NCBI RefSeq assembly: GCF_024139115.2
Contig: NC_085141.1
Coordinates: forward strand, 408,543,612 to 408,607,611
Direction of reading: 5' to 3'
Source: Armigeres subalbatus
Taxonomy: Eukaryota > Arthropoda > Insecta > Diptera > Culicidae
DNA length: 64,000 bases
Part shown: positions 1-12,483 of the stretch, piece after piece
How the letters are laid out: each line of letters starts with the position of its first letter
Position numbering within the stretch: position 1 is the stretch's first letter
Notes under the pieces: generated by a model
Told to the model about the DNA's origin: nothing
Database searches by the model: none
Seen by the model: only the letters and a program-made list of their open reading frames with translations
Program-made: the position numbers and the translations under genes

Positions 1-550
1 CCGGAGATCCTCTCGGATTTCAAAAGATTTTTTCGGACATCTTAAGATAGTTACAAAACTCCCTATGACTATTAAGACAATCATTACATTTCCAGTGTTT
101 ATAGTGTTAGTGTGTTATATAGTTTTCCAAGAAGTATGTGTTCAAACATTTTTACGAAATTGTAATAAATATGTAATGGTTTCAAGCAATTATCACAAAC
201 TTCTAGGAATTCGAACCTTTAGAAATCTTCAGAAATATCGATATATGATCTACCAGTGAAGCTTATGATCGTCCAAGAATCATTCAGGGTGTTCAGAAGT
301 AGTAGTAGTACAGTACAATATACAATCTTCGATATAACGTACACTCGATATAACGTACATTTTTCCCCGATATAACTTCGGAAAATGATTTTAATTTGGG
401 TAGTTATTCCAAAATATTTTACGAAGTTGTTAATGATCATTCATGTGGGGATGACATCATCTTATGGAGTCTAATTTTATCAGCTAGAAGCTGTTACTGT
501 TTTCTTCAGTTCACACGATCCTCAGAACTCTACCGAAGTATTGGATAATA
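1..550. other. AT-rich non-coding stretch
   Basis: I see no gene here. The short open frames lack any recognisable motif. A 14-base motif beginning gatataacgtac occurs twice close together around 330-366 and resembles the ends of pogo/Tigger-type DNA transposons, so this may be a worn transposon end. That identification is a guess. Confidence 0.5.
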
Positions 551-578
551 TTGATAATATTATTTATTTATTATTTAA

Positions 579-2504
579 TCAGACTAAGGCCGAAGTGGCC
601 TGTGCGGTATATAAGAGTCTTCTCCATTCGGCTCGGTCCATGGCTACACGTCGCCAACCACGCAGTCTACGGAGGGTCCGCAAGTCATCTTCCACCTGAT
701 CGATCCACCTTGCCCGCTGCGCACCTCGCCTTCTTGTGCCCGTCGGATCGTTGTCGAGAACCATTTTCACCGGGTTACTGTCCGACATTCTGGCTACGTG
801 CCCGGCCCATCGCAGTCGTCCGATTTTCGCGGTGTGAACGATGGATGGTTCTCCCAACAGCTGATGCAATTCGTGGTTCATTCGCCTCCTCCACGTACCG
901 TCCGCCATCTGCACCCCACCATAGATGGTACGCAGCACTTTCCTTTCGAAAACTCCAAGTGCGCGTTGGTCCTCCACGAGCATCGTCCAGGTCTCGTGTC
1001 CGTAGAGGACTACTGGTCTAATTAGCGTTTTGTAGATTGTCAGTTTGGTACGGCGGCGAACTCTATTCGATCGGAGCGTCTTGCGGAGTCCAAAGTACGT
1101 ACGATTTCCAGCCACTATGCGTCTCCGAATTTCTCTGCTGGTGTCATTTTCGGCAGTCACCAGTGAGCCCAAGTACACAAATTCTTCTACCACCTCGATT
1201 TCGTCACCACCGATGCAAACTCGCGGTGGGTGGCTCACATTGTCTTCTCTTGAACCTCTTCCTATCATGTACTTCGTCTTCGACGTGTTGATGACTAGTC
1301 CGATCCGCTTAGCTTCCCTCTTCAGTCTGATGTAGGCTTCCTCCATCTTCTCAAAGTTACGTGCCATAATATCTATGTCGTCGGCGAAACCAAATAGCTG
1401 GACGGACTTATTGAAAATTGTACCACTCGTGTTAATCCCTGCTCTTCGTATTACCCCTTCCAAAGCGATGTTGAATAGCAAACACGAAAGACCATCACCT
1501 TGCCGTAACCCTCTGCGGGTTTCGAAGGGACTCGAGAATGCCCCTGAAACTCGAACTACGCACATCACCCGATCCATCGTCGCTTTGATCAACCGTGTCA
1601 GTTTATCCGGAAAACCGTGTTCGTGCATTAGCTGCCATAGCTGGTCCCGATCGATTGTATCATATGCGGCTTTGAAGTCGATGAATAGATGATGTGTGGG
1701 CACGTTGTATTCGCGGCATTTCTGCAGTACTTGGCGAATGGCGAACACCTGGTCCGTGGTGGAGCGTTCGCCCATAAAACCCGCCTGGTACTGCCCCACG
1801 AACTCCCTTGCAGTTGGTGCTAGTCGACGGCATAAAATTTGGGAGAGTACCTTGTAGGCGGCGTTCAGCAATGTGATTGCGCGGTAGTTGCTACAATCCA
1901 GCTTATCGCCCTTTTGTAGATGGGACACACGACACCTTCCATCCACTCCTGCGGCAAAACTTCCTCCTCCCAAATCTTGGTAATGACCCAGTGCAGCGCT
2001 CTAGCCAGTGCCTCACCACCGTGTTTAAAAAGCTCTCCTGGTAGTTGGTCAACCCCAGGTGCTTTGTTGTTCTTCAGCCGGCCAATCTCCTCCTGGATTT
2101 CCTGGAGATCCGGAGCCGGTAGAATTATGTCCTGCGCGCGTTCTCCCAGGTCCATCACCATACCGCCATCTTCGTCTGCCACATCGCCATTCAGGTGTTC
2201 TTCGTAGTGCTGCCGCCACCTTTGGATCACCTCACGCTCGTTCGTAAGAAGGTTCCCGTTTATGTCCTTACACATATCAGGCTGTGGCACGTGGCCCTTA
2301 CGTGAACGGTTTAACTTCTCATAGAACTTTCGTGTGTTATTAGCGCGGTACAGTTGCTCCGTTTCTTCACGGTCTCGATCTTCCTGCTGGCGCTTTTCCT
2401 CCGGAAAATCGAGTTTTGTCTGTTCCGCGCCTGTTTATATCGTGCCTCGTTCGCCCTCGTGCGGTGTTGCAGCAATCTCGCCCATGCTGCATTCTTCTCT
2501 TCCA
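579..2504 (-). pseudogene. RTE copy A reverse transcriptase and C-terminal domain
   Basis: This continues the RTE polyprotein. It comprises a basic linker (about 2311-2505), the RT N-terminal part with the PQPDMCKD and HYEEHLNGD blocks (1865-2290), and the RT core and tail (579 to about 1917). The core shows DFKAAYDTIDR, the GLRQGDGLSCLLFN block and the catalytic FADDIDIM box. Two further frame breaks are visible: near 2397, where one A seems to be missing, and near 1915, where this copy has four T and copy B has five. The protein therefore cannot be made in one piece. From 1917 to the stop the RT frame is open. Confidence 0.88.
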
Positions 2505-3617
2505 CTAGCTGCTCACATTCGCCGTCATACCAGTCGTTTCTCTGACCCGGGGCACCGTGCCAAGTGCAGCGGTTGCGGTGCTACCAATGGCGGATCGAAT
2601 ATCTCTCCAGCCATCTTCAAGAGACGCTGCGCCTAGCTGCTCTTCCGTTGGAAGTGCCACTTCCAGCTGCTGCGCGTATTCTTGGGCTAGTCTACCATCT
2701 TGTAGCCGCCCAATGTTAAGCCGCGGCGTCCGACTTCGACGCGTGTTGTACACCGTCGAGAGTTTTGAGCGCAGGCATACTGCAACGAGGTAGTGGTCGG
2801 ATTCAATATTCGCACTGCGGTAAGTGCGGACGTTCGTGATGTCGGAGAAGAATTTACCGTCAATTAGAACGTGGTCGATTTGGTTTTCCGTTTCTTGGTT
2901 AGGTGATCTCCATGTGGCCTTGTGGATATTTTTGCGGGGAAAGAAGGTGCTTCGGACTACCATTCCGCGGGAGGCTGCGAAGTTTATGCATCGTTGGCCG
3001 TTGTCATTCGATACGGTGTGCAGACTATCCGGTCCGATGACCGGTCTATACATTTCCTCCCTTCCTACCTGTGCGTTCATGTCACCGATGACGATTTTAA
3101 CGTCCCGCAGTGGGCATCCATCGTATGTCTGCTCCAGCTGTGCGTAGAACGCTTCTTTCTCGTCGTCGGGTCTCCCTTCGTGTGGGCAGTGCACGTTGAT
3201 GATGCTATAGTTGAAGAAACGGCCTTTAATCCTCAGCTTGCACATCCTTGCGTTGATTGGCTGCCACCCAATCACGCGTTGGCGCATCTTACCCAGCACT
3301 ATGAAGCCGGTTCCCAGCTCGTTGGTGGTGCCACAGCTTTGGTAGAAGGTAGCCGCTCGATGCCCGCTTTTCCACACTTTCTGTCCTGTCCAGCAAATCT
3401 CCTGCAGCGCCACGACGTCGAAGTTGCGGGGATGTAATTCATCGTAGATCATCCTGTCGCAACCTGCGAAACCTAGCGACTTGCAATTCCATGTTCCAAG
3501 CTTCCAATCGTGATCCTGTATTCGTCGCCTAGGTCTTTGCCGATTATATCGAGTCGCATTATCTCTTATATTGTTCGTAATGATTGGTTTTCTAGGCGGC
3601 TTATTGGGCCAGCGCAA
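2505..3617 (-). pseudogene. RTE copy A endonuclease domain (apurinic-type, EEP fold)
   Basis: About 370 codons encode the endonuclease/exonuclease/phosphatase domain that nicks target DNA to prime reverse transcription. Visible motifs in order: LGTWNC near the N-terminus, VALQEICW with the catalytic Glu, VIGDMNAQVG (GDxN), IDHVLIDG and the closing SDHYLV. All catalytic positions look intact. The frame opens after an in-frame stop in the 5' region and has no early ATG: the segment before RWPNKPP starts on TTG, so the real start is unclear. It leaves the correct frame near 2527, where the continuation (NDWYDGEC) lies one frame over, so EN is no longer joined to RT. Confidence 0.88.
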
Positions 3618-3878
3618 ACCTCCTGTCTCGTCGGAGGGCCGTCGTGTCAGGGCTGTTTAGCGTCCCACCTAACACCAGGACTTGGGCTTGTGCGCTTTGA
3701 GTGGCACACGGTCGCTTTGGTGGGGCCTACTTGCGGATACATGCAGCTTTTTATAGAGGTTTAACAGGGCCCACTGTCAAACCCCACCACATCCTAGGCA
3801 AGCCCCACAACTCGCAGATGGCCTGGGGAGGGATCGTCAAGCCCTTGGACATAGTCCCTGCTGCCCGCGTTGATAATA

Positions 3879-5045
3879 ATGATGTTTTATTATATGGACA
3901 AATGTCTAGTTGATATTGGGCAAAAGTTCTGTCAATGTCAGAACTGATGTCGGGTTGCTTCCCGGTCTAAGTCTGCCAATGTCGAGTATTGATATTGTAG
4001 ATTCAAGCTTGAAATGTGTATCATAGATTATTTTTAAATTAATCTTAGGGGAAATTTCTGGAGGAGCTCCCGAAAGAATTTCTGGCGAATTTTGTGGAGG
4101 AATTCCTGTAGCAAATTCTAAATGAGCTCCAGGAAGAATTTCAGAATCAATTGAACAAAAAATCTGATTGACCCCATGAAGGGATTGAAAAAAAAACTAA
4201 AGAAATTTTCAAAACGAATTCGCAAAGTAATTTCTGGAGGATTCTAGGGAGAATCGCCAAACATAATTCTGAAGAAATACCTAGATTTCTTCTGGAATTT
4301 CTTTTGGATTTTATTCGAAAATAGCCCCAGGTAGTTGTTCTTTCGATAAATTGGGTTTCTGGGTTTTTCGACCGTCCCTCCCCCCATGTAAGATTTTTCC
4401 AATACAAATGATTTTTTATTTATATGGCGCGTAAGAAAACAACAGACCCCTCTCCCCCCAAAAGTGCTCACGTAATATATGTACGGCACCTTAGGTCAAT
4501 ACTTCCACATCTTCCTTTCTTTCCTCCTTCCTCAATTCGTTGAGTAATAATTTTAAAAATTAGTCGAGGAATTCCTCCCAAAATTCTAGAAAAAAAAATC
4601 ATAGAAACTCATGGGGAATTTCTGTACTCCTGAAGGATTGTCAAAGGAACTCCTGAAGGAATTTTCGATATTCTCAGATTTTTCCAAGATTTTTTTGGGC
4701 ATTAGCTCAAGATTTCCTTTAGAAATCCCACAAGGGATTTCTTTGAAAAATCCTCCGGAAATAACTTTTAGATTTATAAAAATCCTGTTTAAATTCCTCC
4801 GGATGTTCCTTCGAAAATTGAAAGAATGAATTTTAAGAATTACTTCAGAATGTACCTCAGGAGTTCCTTCGGGATTCAAAACTTCCTCCTAGATTACTTT
4901 CAAAAATTCTTTGAATCATTTACTTAGAAAAAAAAAACATTTACGAATTCCTTTAAAAATTTCTCTGGAAATACCTTTTGAAACACCTTTAGAAATACCT
5001 ACGGAAAATATTTTGGTAATTCTTTTGGACATTCCTTCCACAATT
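3879..5045. other. Non-coding DNA with degenerate ggaattcc-rich minisatellite
   Basis: There is no credible gene. From about 4050 to 5040 the sequence is a loose array of purine-rich phrases such as ggaatttctg and tcctgaagga. The same style of decayed minisatellite recurs at 42.3-43.7, 46.3, 48.2 and 56.3 kb. Open frames here are low-complexity artefacts. Confidence 0.6.
4344..4492. repeat. Remnant of the 62.5-kb palindromic MITE
   Basis: The interior and one end (gggtttttcgacc ... cacgtaatatatgtacggc) match the intact copy at 62536-62699. The other terminal repeat is missing or diverged, so this is a decayed copy. Confidence 0.7.
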
Positions 5046-5517
5046 CCTTATGGCAGCGGTTCTCAACCTTTCGAACTTTTGAATTCATTGAGGTACCCCT
5101 ATTTTTATCGTCGTAATGAAAATAAGCGTAGCTAATAAGATATATGAAAGACGGACCTGAGAACTAAAGTGATAAATGGCTCTCCATCATTCACATGGTT
5201 TCTATCAAAACAAGTTTTGTTTTCCGTGAAATTTTCCAATTGAAATTGAGTTTATAGATCTATCTTCCAAGTCTCTTGAAAGCAGGGTTTCGACTTTTCG
5301 GGTCAATGAGACCAAAGCAAGCGTTTTTCGGACCAAGGGAGAATCCTTTTTCGTTGTTTATGTTGAGGATCATCTTTCACCCATCAATCTTCCTCCAGAA
5401 TTAGCCTGGGAAGATAAACCAAAATCTTGCCTATTAGATGAAAATCCTTTTTCGTTTCATCACTTTTACTTCTCACTCACTTTTCGCGAGAATTATCGCA
5501 GAACAATTACAAAATTG

Positions 5518-5602
5518 TATGGCCGCGGTGGGATTCGAACCCAGAATAGTAACAATAATAGCTGTGGGGATGCGCTTACTCTAGCCACACCACCACGCTA
5601 TC
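5518..5602 (-). repeat. tRNA-like sequence (SINE head or tRNA pseudogene)
   Basis: On the minus strand there is an A-box-like tggctagagtaagcg and, downstream, a perfect B-box-like gggttcgaatccc with a possible T-stem. The spacing between the boxes is roughly right, but a full cloverleaf with an acceptor stem cannot be built by eye. A tRNA-derived SINE fragment or a tRNA pseudogene is more likely than a working tRNA gene. Confidence 0.4.
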
Positions 5603-6414
5603 TGTACGAAAGCGTCAAGTTATTTGGTCCACATAAGCTACTACCATTTGCATTCATGGTGCCACGAAAAGACTCAGATATGAAAGAAAAAGAGCAAACC
5701 AACGTTTGGCGGCAATCGAAGTGAGCGAAAAATGGTTATCACTCTCCAGCAGGCATTGAAAAAAATCAGATCATGAGTAAAAATCGGCTAAATTCATGCC
5801 AACTTGATGCTCTACTGCGGTCTAATCGCTGATGCTTTCTAGATCGTTGAAATTTGGCGTTCGTTGATTCAATGTTTAAAGATCTTCATCGCTCACCAAT
5901 GGGAGACAACTGAGTGAGGCAAATCACTTGGTAACCTAACAATGAGTGTTGTTACCACACGCTGTTAGAAAAATCTTTCCAGACATTAGGAAAATTAAGT
6001 TCGCTATAAGAATGGAACTCTGATACGCTGCATTGGAGGCTTTGATACTTTCTCTCCTCCATCCCGGCTACTTGAAAGCAGAGTGAATAAAGCAGGACAC
6101 CTGATGTGTTTCGGTTTTATTCTAGTAGAGCGAGCGTACCACAAATGCTCCAATCGTAGCTTCCCTGGATACCATACCAAGTTTGGCTTGGCGAACTCTG
6201 TTGCTCGTTGGTTACGCAGCAACGATCGCTCATAATCATTGTTTGGTATCCATCTGAGCAAGGCTGTTCACTCACTGGCATAGGATGCTATGATTCAATT
6301 AGATCAATGCTCGTCCACTTCACTCACGCTTTCAATGCCTGCTCTCCAGGCTGTTTTTCTTTCCCGAAAAGCGATTTCTCCCCGAAAATTTTGGCGAGGG
6401 AGCATCCTGTGCTC

Positions 6415-7730
6415 CTGAGATTGAGTGAGCATTACGAACCCTGCTTGAAAGGACTGAGAATCTTTGAAAGAGGCTTTCAAGCCCCAAAAAAAGGCTTACG
6501 AGTCTCTTGACATGAGGCTTCCGTGCTTCTTGAAGTGGGCTTCCGAGCCTCTTGAAAGGAGGCTTCCGAACCCTTTGAGAGGTGGTTTCTAAGGCTCTTG
6601 AAAGGGGGTCTCTGAGAATCTTGAAAGAAGGCTTCCAAGCCTCTTAAAAAGAGGCTTCCGAGACTCTTGAAACGAGGCCTCTAAACCATTCGGAAGAAGG
6701 CCATTGCAGCTCATATGTGACCATATTTAGTCACACTCAAGTTGCTGCCCTTGGGAAAGAGGCTTCCAATTATCTTGAAAAGAGGCTTTCGAATCTCCTG
6801 AAAGAAGGCTTTCGACCCTCTTGAAAGGACAGCTTAAGCATCTCGGAAAAAGGCTTCTGAGAATCTTAAAATGAGGCTTCCAAGCCCTTTAAGAACAGGC
6901 TTACGTGTCTCTTGTAGTGAGGCTTTCGAGATTCTTGAACGGGACTCTCGAGCTTTTTTTAAAAAAAAAGACTTCTTACACTCTTGAAAGAAGGCTTCCA
7001 AGCAGGCATTGCAAACCATCTCATCATTCGATCTTTTGGCAAAGATACTGATGAAATAATGGGATATCGATCTTAGTTATCTATTCGCTCATTAAACAAA
7101 GTGCAATGTTCGTCATGGAGAAACATTTTTTCACAGCTTTTGTTGTAGCAACACCTTCGCAACGCGAACAAACCCCGAACCGCGCTGGCTATCCGGATCA
7201 TCATCGAATGCTCAAATGATAATATCTTTCCAGAGTGCTCTTCGATTAGGGATAATATCTTTGCACAAGCAAAGATAATATCCTGTCTCTTGAAGAAGGC
7301 TTATGAGTCTCTTGAAAGGAGACTTCTGAGCCTTAATGATGAGAAGCATCCGAACCTCTTGAAAGAAGGCTCTTTATATTTTTCAAAGTAGGCTTTGTAG
7401 CCTTTTGAAAGGAGTCTTTTTATCCTCTTGAAGAAGGCTTCTAAGAATCTTGAATAGAGGCTTCTAAACCTTTTAAGAAAAGGCGTACGAGTCCCTTAAA
7501 ATAAGACTCCCGAGCGCCTTGAAATGAGTTCCCGAGCTTCTTGAAAGAAGGCTTCTGATGCTCTTGATAGAATTGTCTTGGAAGGATGTCTCTCAGGCTC
7601 TTGAAAGGAGGTTTCCGAGTCTTTTGAAAGCAGGCTTTTGGGCCTGTTGAAAGGAGGCGTTCGAACGTCTTGAAAGGATGCTTTCGAGCCTCTTGGAAGG
7701 AGGCTTTCGAACCTTTTAAGCCATTTAAAT
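6415..7730. repeat. Degenerate minisatellite, unit about 25-32 bp
   Basis: The phrase cttgaaaggaggcttccgagcc recurs dozens of times with substitutions and length changes, in two blocks (about 6415-7010 and 7270-7730). The gap between holds unrelated sequence with repeated ataatatctttgc-like phrases. Lysine- and serine-rich open frames here are by-products of the repeat. Confidence 0.85.
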
Positions 7731-8514
7731 GGAAGACCCCACGTTCAGATTCTAGATTTTGGTTCGAATGCTTATACATTTTCTTTTCCCGATCAAATAG
7801 ATTACATTAAAGATTTTCAAATTTTGTAACTTCGTCGTGTTGTTCTTTTGACCTTTTGTCCTACAGCTCTTCAAACTCTGTGCTGGTTATGGTAGGCAAG
7901 ATTAACTAGACTTTGAATGAATGATTTTTTTTTTGTGGTGGTTACAATGGCAGCTGTCCCTTGCTATTAATCTACACTGTACCCCGCCCATATTGGCTTC
8001 TACGAGCCTCCCGTTTTTCATCATCACACAGACGTTCCTAAGCGATGTTGCTCATGTGGTCACTGTTATGGGCCGTGTTGATGAAAACAAGGATTTGTAT
8101 AACAGCCCACCCCCATCATTATAAGCACTTAGTATTGTCAAACTACCATCACTAACATCAACATCACTCTTTTCATCTTCTTTACATTTACAAAACTATA
8201 TAAGTTTTTCTGCCACTACGAATAATTTCACTCAGTATAAGCAATGAAATCACGCATCATATTCACCTACTATCATTACGTTAATGTTAACATAGTCATC
8301 ATGATCACCGAAAATTATTGCGGTCACTATCACCGTATCGTTCTTTCTTCACATTCACAACTCCTCCACTATCTTAACTCCCTTAAGCAGGAAACCAGCC
8401 TCAGAAACGAGTCACCGAAAAATAACCAGACCGTCAAAACCAAATTACTAAATCGTTGGAACCATATTTGTTTATAATTCCGTTCAACATTTCCAAATTC
8501 ACGTCACAACTTAT

Positions 8515-8622
8515 ACTATGTTCACACTAGGGCCTTGTAACATGTTATTCGGCTATCTTGATGAGCTTTCTTTTGTCGATAATTTGAATAACATGTTATT
8601 CAGGCCGTAGTGCAAACATAGT
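8515..8622. repeat. Small palindromic MITE
   Basis: A 108-bp near-palindrome. Left end actatgttcacactagg and right end (reverse complement) actatgtttgcactacgg, with inner arms around aacatgttattc. A TA- or TTA-type duplication is possible but the flank is too AT-rich to decide. Confidence 0.6.
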
Positions 8623-10050
8623 ATTAATAAGTATATAAGTCACTGCTTACGATTTTGTTGAACATATATTGCAGTCGTGTGTTTAATGATGAGTCGATTC
8701 ACTTAATTCACTTCACCCATGACTGCCAACACCGCTACATCAATTTTTACATCAACTATATTTTGCACTTCTCAGTAACCATCCTAAACAACACTTCAGC
8801 ATAATTTTCCACCTATTTCCTAAATCAATTGGTTATTGTTTTGATATAATATACACACACACTCACAGAAACATATATACGTTTTTCACAAATGTGCATA
8901 TATATAAGCAAAGTACGGTTATCATTTACAAAGTAAACACATATGATATATACATTTACGCAATGGAATAAAAATATGATAAATTTATAATTTATTTGCA
9001 CTTACCATGTATGTATTCTTTCTATCTACTTACCACTTATTAGCTTTAATAAGTGTTTACCAGATTTCAGATTCTTCCGATTCCTGACGATATTAGTAGG
9101 ATCATGCTGCATTTGGTGTTGGCTCGGAGTCTTCTTAATTTCGAAGCTCCATCATAATTTATTATAGTTGAGATCGGGTTAGATAGTGAGGAAAATAATG
9201 AAAAGAATGGATATTAGTAAATGTCATTTTATTATTTATGAGGTTCTTTTAAATGGCATTCTCAAATTAGTGTAGTGTTATATTTAATATCAGTCGGATT
9301 TAATTAAGTAGCTTGTTTTTTCTAATTTCAGTTAGAGATTTATATAATAAGTGATTAATTTGGTTACAGCATAGCTGGGCCTTTCGACGACAATATCGAT
9401 TTATTGAATAATTTTTCCTCAATGTGGTCCACGTTGTCTTGTAACTGATCTAGCAGGAAATAATGAGCACTTCATTTTATAACTTATTTTTAACATAAAC
9501 GTTGACTACGATAAAATTATGAGAAGTCTCTTCTAAAGTAACTCTCTAGTACAGGATGCTAGACTTGGATCAGCTAAATAGTATCTTCAAAACTATGTTG
9601 CATAGGCCATTAAACTACGTAGCCAATGTTGAATACATTCAAATGAATTATAGATTGTTGTGAAAGGAGGTGTCTGTATCGATTACCTATTTTGACATTA
9701 TTCAGTTACAACACAATAGGAGGCTAAGCACAATTGACTGACTATTAAAAGGCTCTTTATTCAATAAATTCAGTCGAATTGTACCACACCTCCCTTAGCT
9801 TCTATCCGCGACATGTAGCACGCACCCTGTCGGTCATTGAGGAAACCGAATAGTAGTATACGAACTTACAATTCAATTCCCAAAATCTATATCACTTTCT
9901 TCATGTGTATTCAAATAGATTCCAACCCCCAGTTCGTAGACTCCTACCAGCACAGATTACAGTTCTCCTAAAATATATCAATATTTGTGGAGAATTATAA
10001 TCCAAAGCCCAGGGATGACTGATCGCTATGCATATTATATACAACACAAA
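8623..10050. other. AT-rich non-coding interior of the old hAT element
   Basis: I see no coding motif, RNA gene or clear repeat in this stretch. Short runs of alternating tata and acac occur near 8.85-8.95 kb. Confidence 0.5.
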
Positions 10051-10223
10051 AGATTAGAACCAAAAGTTGAACAAATATCAAAACTTTATCAATAAGTTTT
10101 TATTGGAATTATTATACATACGCCATTACGCATTTTTGTCCGAGGTACCCCCTGGGACTAGCGGGCTAGCGAAGATACCCACAGGGGTATATGTACCCCA
10201 GTTTGAAAACCGCTGTCTTAGGG

Positions 10224-11292
10224 GATTCGTTCGGGAATTCCTTCACAGATTCCTATAGATTTTTTTTAGGTTTTGAGAATTCACGTAGGAATTTCTTCGG
10301 AAGATAGATTTATTTTTTATTTTTTCAAAGAATTCATTTCCACCGGAAATTCCCATGGAGATTCCATCAAAAATACCTTGAGGAATATTATTAGAATTTC
10401 ATTCAGGAATTCTTGTTAGTGTTAGTTAAAGTATTAGTAAAATTTTTCTTTATTAAAAAAATTGTTTGTTCTACAATTATTATTAACATGTACAGTGATC
10501 GGCCGGCTTGGCCCTCCAACTTCGATTTTAATTATTATTATTATTATTATGTTGTTACTTAATTTTCATAAATATAATAGCCCTGCACTCTGAAAAATCT
10601 TCACGTCATATTTACCTGAAAACGAATGTGGTTCTCATCCACCATACTTTTCACGTAAGAGTGACCTGAATGACAAGTAACCTGAACAAATTTTAGTTTC
10701 CTTGAGTTACGTGATTTATCCGGTGACTCTGACTAGATCTTCCAGCACTAATGACGTGAAGCTTGAAAGTAGTTACGTGTTTGATCAGGTGAACCTGACG
10801 TGATTTGTACGTACTGGTTACGTGAAATTTTAGTGAAAGCTACAAGACAGCAGGTAACCACTACATGTTTTGAAATGTATTGCAATATAGTGATTTTGGA
10901 ATGAATACAAAAATGAACAGGGACTACCCATAAAAGGGAATCTTTTTCGCGTTGTTGATGCATTGAAACATTGAAATGCCGTCATTTGGTCATTGCGCTT
11001 TGGAGTTACCGCAGAAACACTTTTGAAGAAAAAAAAGTTATCGGCGGATGTTGAATAGAATTTATCAGATTTGTTGAGAAATGACGTCAAATTTTAAAAT
11101 CAGTTTCTTGCTCGAAAATAGCTAATATTGCCGCTGTTAATTAACCAAAAAGTAGTGGAACAAAGACTACAAATTTTATACTAACGCGACCGGAAAACTG
11201 TAGCTCTAGACTTCCTTGCAGCTTCCTTTACTTCCACATCATTTTTCAACGAATCTAATAAATTTTAACCAACCTCAGTTGTTTTTTTTTCC
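10224..11292. other. Non-coding DNA with repeated acctga/acgtga motifs
   Basis: There is no gene. Between about 10590 and 10830 the phrases cacgt, acctgaa and caggtgaacctgacgtg recur in both orientations, suggesting a worn palindromic element, but no boundaries could be fixed. A (att)n run lies near 10530-10550. Confidence 0.5.
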
Positions 11293-12478
11293 AAGGAGGA
11301 GTTTAGACCGACTATTGGAAAGTTCAGCGCTCACCGGCTGACGAACGAAAACGGCCTACGACTAATTGATTTCGCCGCCTCCAAGAATATGGCCATTCGC
11401 AGCACCTACTCCGTATCGGTACACCTGGAGATCACCACTGCAGACAGAATCACAAATCGACCACGTTCTGATTGATGGACGGCACTTCTCCGACATTATC
11501 GACGTCAGGACATATCGTGGCGCTAACATCGACTCTGACCACTATCTGGTGATGGTTAAACTGCGCCCAAGACTATCCGTCATCAACAATGTTCGGTACC
11601 GACGACTGCCGCAGTACGTCCTAGAGCGACTGACGCAACCTGATGTCGACACTGCATACGCGCAGCATCTCGAGGCAACGTTGCCGAAGGAGAGTGAGCT
11701 CGATGGGGCCCCTCTTGAGGACTGCTGGAGTACAGTTAAAGCAGCCATTAACGACGCAGCGGAGAACAACGTCGGGTATATGGGTCGAAGTCGACGGAAC
11801 GATTGGTTCGACGAAGAGTGCAGACAGATTCTGGAGGAGAAGGACGCAGCGCGGGCGGTCGCGCTGCAGCAAGGTACCCGGCAGAACGTGGAACGTTATA
11901 GACGGAAGCGGAGACAGCAGACCCGCCTTTTTCAGGAGAAGAAACGCCGCCTGGAAGAAGCGGAGTGCGAGGAGATGGAACAGCTGTGCCGTTCTCAATA
12001 AACACGCAAGTTCTACCAGAAGCTCAACGCATCCCGCAAAGGCTTCGTGCCGCGAGCCGAAATGTGCCGGGATAAGGATGGGAGCATCTTGACGGACGAA
12101 CGTGTGGTGATCGAAAGGTGGAAGCAGCACTACGAGGAACATTTGAATGGCGCTGAGAGTACAGGCAGTGAAAGTCAAGGCAGCGGAGGAGATGACTACG
12201 TCAGTTCAGCGGACGATGGAAGCCAACCAGCCCCCACCTTGAGGGAAGTTAAGGATGCCATTCAACAGCTAAAGACCGACAAAGCAGCTGGTAAGGATGG
12301 TATCGGAGCTGAGCTCATCAAGATGGGCCCGGAAAAGCTGGCCACTTGCCTGCACAAACTGATAGTCAGAATCTGGGAAACCGAACAGCTACCGGAGGAG
12401 TGGAAGGAAGGGGTTATATGCCCCATCTACAAGAAAGGCGACAAACTGGAGTGTGAGAACTTTCGAGCGATGCCGCCT
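11293..12478 (+). pseudogene. RTE copy C endonuclease C-terminus, linker and RT N-terminus
   Basis: The start lies mid-domain and there is a frameshift near 11400. From there the IDHVLIDG and SDHYLV endonuclease motifs are followed by a long basic linker (RRNDWFDEEC, RRKRRQQ). A TAA at 11999-12001 interrupts the linker in frame; the residues after it (TRKFYQKLN, PRAEMCRDKDG) continue the alignment. The frame ends at NFRAMPPTK, about seven codons short of joining the RT core, because of a small deletion near 12468. Confidence 0.85.
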
Positions 12479-12483
12479 ACAAA

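Larger units (their letters stand above)
560..3869 (-). mobile_element. RTE-clade non-LTR retrotransposon, copy A (full length, inactive)
   Basis: About 3.3 kb, read on the minus strand: a short 5' region (3869 to about 3620), an APE-type endonuclease, a linker and a reverse transcriptase, ending in an AT-rich AAAT-like tail after the shared 3' end. The one-frame EN-RT plan, the C-terminal block with YGHETWT, WRRRMNHEL and RWAGHVARM, and the short simple tail are typical of the RTE clade. A 9-bp direct repeat (ttgataata) at 551-559 and 3870-3878 is the likely target duplication. Copy B (16787-20349) is nearly identical, and copy D (from 63638) shares its 5' end. A 5' region motif, ctataaaaagc, reads like a TATA box, but its role is untested. 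Confidence 0.93.
5054..10215. mobile_element. Decayed hAT-like DNA transposon
   Basis: The ends form inverted repeats typical of hAT elements: left cagcggttctcaacc, right (reverse complement) cagcggttttcaaac. They are flanked by an 8-bp duplication with two mismatches, ccttatgg (5046-5053) and tcttaggg (10216-10223). An 8-bp target duplication and CAGnGGTT ends are hAT hallmarks. Next to both ends the sequence also reads as related tacccc motifs. No transposase can be read inside. The interior is filled with minisatellite (6.4-7.7 kb), a small MITE (8.5 kb) and about 2 kb of AT-rich DNA. The mismatched duplication and decay suggest an old insertion that later grew. Confidence 0.68.

Noticed and set aside
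551..3437. Long plus-strand open frames across RTE copy A (and the same in copy B)
   Set aside because: They are antisense shadows of the minus-strand endonuclease and RT, which carry the real motifs.
11621..12178. A 185-codon minus-strand frame over RTE copy C
   Set aside because: It is antisense to the EN-linker coding region and has no recognisable motif.
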